Below are positions 21,507 through 24,124 of a stretch of 24,124 nucleotides of DNA, in pieces (the stretch's first letter is position 1; each line of letters opens with the position of its first letter). Source of the DNA: Cyanobacteria bacterium OH_SFB_17 (GTDB lineage: Bacteria; Cyanobacteriota; Vampirovibrionia; Gastranaerophilales; Gastranaerophilaceae); assembly GCA_023395735.1 (NCBI GenBank), contig JAEWYI010000052.1, forward strand, positions 1 through 24,124, in the 5' to 3' direction. The notes under the pieces are model-generated. The model saw only the letters and a program-made list of their open reading frames with translations, was not told the origin of the DNA and did no database searches. Both the position numbers and the translations under genes were made by a program.

Positions 21507-23120
21507 ATGAGAGAGGTAAAAAAAGATTATTTAATATTTGGGGCAATTTTGATATTTTCCTTAGTTTTGCGAGTGCTGTTTTTGGATAAGCCGGGCGGTT
21601 TTTGGCACAACGAAATGGTTATGTACAATCAAGCAAGCGCAGCTTTTCCTCTTGGAATTATCAAAGCCGCTGTGAGCTCTGATGTGCATTTTCCGCTTTA
21701 TCAGTTGATTTTGAATCTATGGATGAAATTGTTTGGAAATGGAGATATTACAATTAGGCTATTTTCAGTTGTAGTAGGTGTTTTTGCGGTTTTATTTGCT
21801 TTTTTGGCTGGAAAAGAGCTTAAAGATGAAAAACTCGGAAATATTTTTGCACTGCTTGTTGCGATAAATTCCACTTTGATTTTTTATTCCCAAGAAGTGA
21901 AATTTTACGGCATGCTTGCGACCCTTTCTTCTATGGTAATTTATTTTACTTTAAAAATTATAAAAGGTGACAAGTTAAAAGATTATTTAGGTTATATTTT
22001 AAGCACAAGTGCGATAATTTATACGTTTACTATCGGGATTCTTTATGTAGCCGCTCATTCCATAGCTTTTTTAACTTTTATACTTATTAAAAAAAGAGAA
22101 CTATTAAGGAAATTTTTAATCGCTAATTTTTCAATATTAGTTACTATTATCCCGTTTGCTATTTATTTAATTTTAAATTTCGGTAAATATGAAGGCGCAT
22201 CGTGGATTTTTACAAATAATATTTATACCACTTTTGTTTTGTTGCAAAATTATTTTTCACCTGTAATAGTTGGGATTTACAATAATCCTTTGGTTTATAT
22301 TCCCAGATTAGCATTTAATTCTTTTATATTTATTTATATCCCTTGCGGGCTTGCACTTTGGGGAATTATAAGAGCTGTCAAAAATGATAAAAACAATTAT
22401 TATTTGCTGGCGACACCTTTGTTATTTTTGTTGTTTGAGGTTATATTGTGCGCAAACAGCGGACTTAGAATGCTTACAAGATATACGATTTTAGCCGTTG
22501 TGCCGTTACTTTTCCTTGTTGCAATAGGGTTTAGAAGTTTGTCTTGCAAGTTGAGGGCCGTTGTTTTGTCTTATATTTTTATAGTCAATACGCTTTTTCT
22601 TATTGGTTCTCCAATGAGCGCACTTAGAGGATACAGGGATTTTGGACAAAAACCTACTGCAAATATTTTGATTAAAAACAATATTTCATCAGATGATGTT
22701 GTTGTAAATGCGTTGAGAAAAACAGATTTTAATAAATACCTTGATTTTAAAGGTAAAAAGTTTAGTATGCTGAACGATTTTGTTTATCAGCCATACGCGT
22801 ATGACTCAAGCAAGCCGAACAAGTATGAGGCGTTTAGAAATTATATATTTGATAAAAGACAAATTAACAAAGAATACGAAAAATATTTCTTAAAAACAGT
22901 TATAAACCCGATGAAAAAAGGCAGCAGATTATTTTTATTGTGGGATGAAAACTATCAGACTTACCCGTTTGAAGATGAAAAGAATTATAAAAATTATCCA
23001 ATAATGACATTGAGTTTATCCAAGACAAACGCAGATACAATAAGACTTTGCATTAAATATTTAAAACCTCAAAATGCTTATCAATCGAATCATTTCAAGG
23101 TTTTAATATTTAAAAAATAG
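21507..23120 (+). CDS. GT-C family glycosyltransferase (GT39/ArnT-like membrane protein)
   Basis: A 537-residue integral membrane protein with about 11 helices and a soluble C-terminal part (about 390-537). Such enzymes move a sugar from a polyprenyl-phosphate donor to a lipid or protein on the outer face of the inner membrane. Family marks: GGFWHNEMVMYNQA (30-43) in the first loop, where E36 would be the catalytic acid; the more usual DE is NE here; DVHFPLYQLILNLW (59-72); IRLFSVVVGV; and the typical YSQEVKFYGM (127-136). Acceptor and donor cannot be told from sequence. Divergent from the flippase-like gene, which supports a shared envelope-glycan pathway. It ends two bases from the convergent thrB stop. 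RBS weak. Confidence 0.87.
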   Translation: MREVKKDYLIFGAILIFSLVLRVLFLDKPGGFWHNEMVMYNQASAAFPLGIIKAAVSSDVHFPLYQLILNLWMKLFGNGDITIRLFSVVVGVFAVLFAFLAGKELKDEKLGNIFALLVAINSTLIFYSQEVKFYGMLATLSSMVIYFTLKIIKGDKLKDYLGYILSTSAIIYTFTIGILYVAAHSIAFLTFILIKKRELLRKFLIANFSILVTIIPFAIYLILNFGKYEGASWIFTNNIYTTFVLLQNYFSPVIVGIYNNPLVYIPRLAFNSFIFIYIPCGLALWGIIRAVKNDKNNYYLLATPLLFLLFEVILCANSGLRMLTRYTILAVVPLLFLVAIGFRSLSCKLRAVVLSYIFIVNTLFLIGSPMSALRGYRDFGQKPTANILIKNNISSDDVVVNALRKTDFNKYLDFKGKKFSMLNDFVYQPYAYDSSKPNKYEAFRNYIFDKRQINKEYEKYFLKTVINPMKKGSRLFLLWDENYQTYPFEDEKNYKNYPIMTLSLSKTNADTIRLCIKYLKPQNAYQSNHFKVLIFKK

Positions 23121-23122
23121 TT

Positions 23123-24067
23123 TTAATTTACGTCTAAAATTTGGGCGCCGAGTTCTTCAACTTTTAAAGTTTTAATGTCGGTTTTTACATTGTAATTTGC
23201 CCAAGTTTCGCTAACTATTGATTTAATTTTGTCTAAATTATTTCTTTGAGAAATAATCAAAATAGAAGGTCCTGCCCCGCTTAAAACACATCCTATAACG
23301 TTTTCTTCGTGTTTCAAGTTGTCCATAATGTCTTGCAAGCCAGGCACAAGCTTTGTTCTGTATGGTTGGTGAAGTTTATCTTGAAGTGCCAATTTCATTA
23401 ATTCCGCATCTTTGGTGTTTATAGCTTCAATGAACATAGCTGTTCTTCTAGCGTTGAACGTTGCATCTTTCATAGGAACTTCTGATGGTAAAACAGAGCG
23501 CGAAATATCTGTAGCAAGTTCATAATCAGGAATACAAACTGTTATGTGCCATTCTTCAGGCCAATGAAGTTTTCTGTATATTATGCTTCCGTCATCTTCA
23601 AGAGATGTGATAACGAGTCCTCCTACTATTGCAGGAGTAACATTGTCCGGATGTCCTTCGACCTCTGTTGCGATAGACAATAGTGCCGCTTCGTCAGCAG
23701 GTTTGTTTAGCAGTTCATTTGCTGCAATTAACCCGCCCACAATGATAGAAGCAGAGCTTCCAAGCCCTTTTGCAATAGGAATTTGAGATTTAATGTTGAT
23801 TTTGAGTTCGCTCGGCGACTGTCCAATCGAATTGTACAACATTTCTACAGCTTTGTAGATAATATTGTTTTCATCCTTGGGGATATGCTCGATTGCAAAA
23901 TCGTCGTCATCATCTGTTTCAGAGATAATGTTAATCTCAATGCCAGTCCCGGGAAGGACTGTTTCTTCTATTGTAATTGTATTATATATTGGCAAAGCCA
24001 TGCCAAAACAATCAAAACCGGAACCAAAATTGGCTGTAGTGGCCGGCACTTTTACACTAACTTTCAT
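23123..24067 (-). CDS. thrB: Homoserine kinase (GHMP family)
   Basis: Phosphorylates homoserine on the path to threonine, in the cytoplasm; 314 residues, normal length. Motif order is that of ThrB: VPATTANFGSGFDCFGMAL (7-25), the ATP-binding loop PIAKGLGSSASIIVGG (97-112), EGHPDNVTPAIVGGL (137-151) with the active-site aspartate, and C-terminal GAGPSILI. GAGGAAT precedes the ATG. No thrC or hom adjoins inside the window; upstream sequence ends 57 bases beyond the start. A strong promoter on the minus strand (24091-24117) implies thrB starts its own transcript. Confidence 0.95.
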   Translation of the reverse strand: MKVSVKVPATTANFGSGFDCFGMALPIYNTITIEETVLPGTGIEINIISETDDDDDFAIEHIPKDENNIIYKAVEMLYNSIGQSPSELKINIKSQIPIAKGLGSSASIIVGGLIAANELLNKPADEAALLSIATEVEGHPDNVTPAIVGGLVITSLEDDGSIIYRKLHWPEEWHITVCIPDYELATDISRSVLPSEVPMKDATFNARRTAMFIEAINTKDAELMKLALQDKLHQPYRTKLVPGLQDIMDNLKHEENVIGCVLSGAGPSILIISQRNNLDKIKSIVSETWANYNVKTDIKTLKVEELGAQILDVN

Positions 24068-24090
24068 AATTCCTCATTTTCTTTATCAGT

Positions 24091-24117
24091 ATTATATCAT
24101 AAAAATTTTTTTGTCCA
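24091..24117 (-). promoter_or_regulatory. Promoter of thrB
   Basis: On the minus strand an extended -10 TGATATAAT (24091-24099) follows TGGACA (24112-24117) with a 15-base spacer, 24 bases before the ATG. Confidence 0.65.
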
Positions 24118-24124
24118 GCGCAAG

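Overview
This 24.1 kb window is AT-rich bacterial chromosome carrying mostly housekeeping genes. It lacks rRNA, tRNA, CRISPR arrays, transposases and phage genes as far as I can see. The low GC, a secreted triple-SLH protein in a cell that also appears to make cyanobacterial-looking PBP1A, and the small sensory operon with a GspE/PilB-like protein suggest a non-photosynthetic cyanobacterial relative of the Vampirovibrionia/Gastranaerophilales type. That assignment is an inference from gene character; a Firmicute-like origin is not excluded, since OhrR and its operator look very Bacillus-like.

Layout. 1-4478: a truncated peptide deformylase (minus) is divergent from a GltP-type dicarboxylate/glutamate symporter coupled to isoleucyl-tRNA synthetase. 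4500-6644: a 714-residue lysine-rich protein on the minus strand, with a LysM-like module, Ca-binding-like loops and a hierarchical 12/48-residue repeat array. 6831-7989: a peroxide-defence unit, a Cys glutathione peroxidase whose promoter overlaps an almost canonical OhrR operator, followed by ohrR. 8059-9573: a small glycine-zipper membrane protein and pyrB, ending at a strong bidirectional terminator shared with lysS. 9586-13257 (minus): PBP1A then lysS. 13354-14324: a YkgJ cysteine-cluster protein and the MntP manganese exporter. 14445-15661: the SLH protein with a structured leader and a terminator. 15797-19657: an operon of a multidomain histidine kinase, a single-domain response regulator and a degenerate GspE/PilB-like ATPase with an MshEN-like domain. 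19719-24124: two small uncharacterised genes, an LPG-synthase/AglD-type flippase-like membrane protein, a GT-C glycosyltransferase and homoserine kinase.

The parts most worth attention are the gpx-ohrR circuit, the kinase/REC/GspE-like operon (which has decayed c-di-GMP-type domains at both ends), the repeat-rich LysM-like protein without a signal peptide, and the HVGT variant of the HIGH motif in IleS. Several starts were moved from the longest reading frame to positions with a Shine-Dalgarno sequence (gpx, the histidine kinase, the 98-residue and 50-residue genes).
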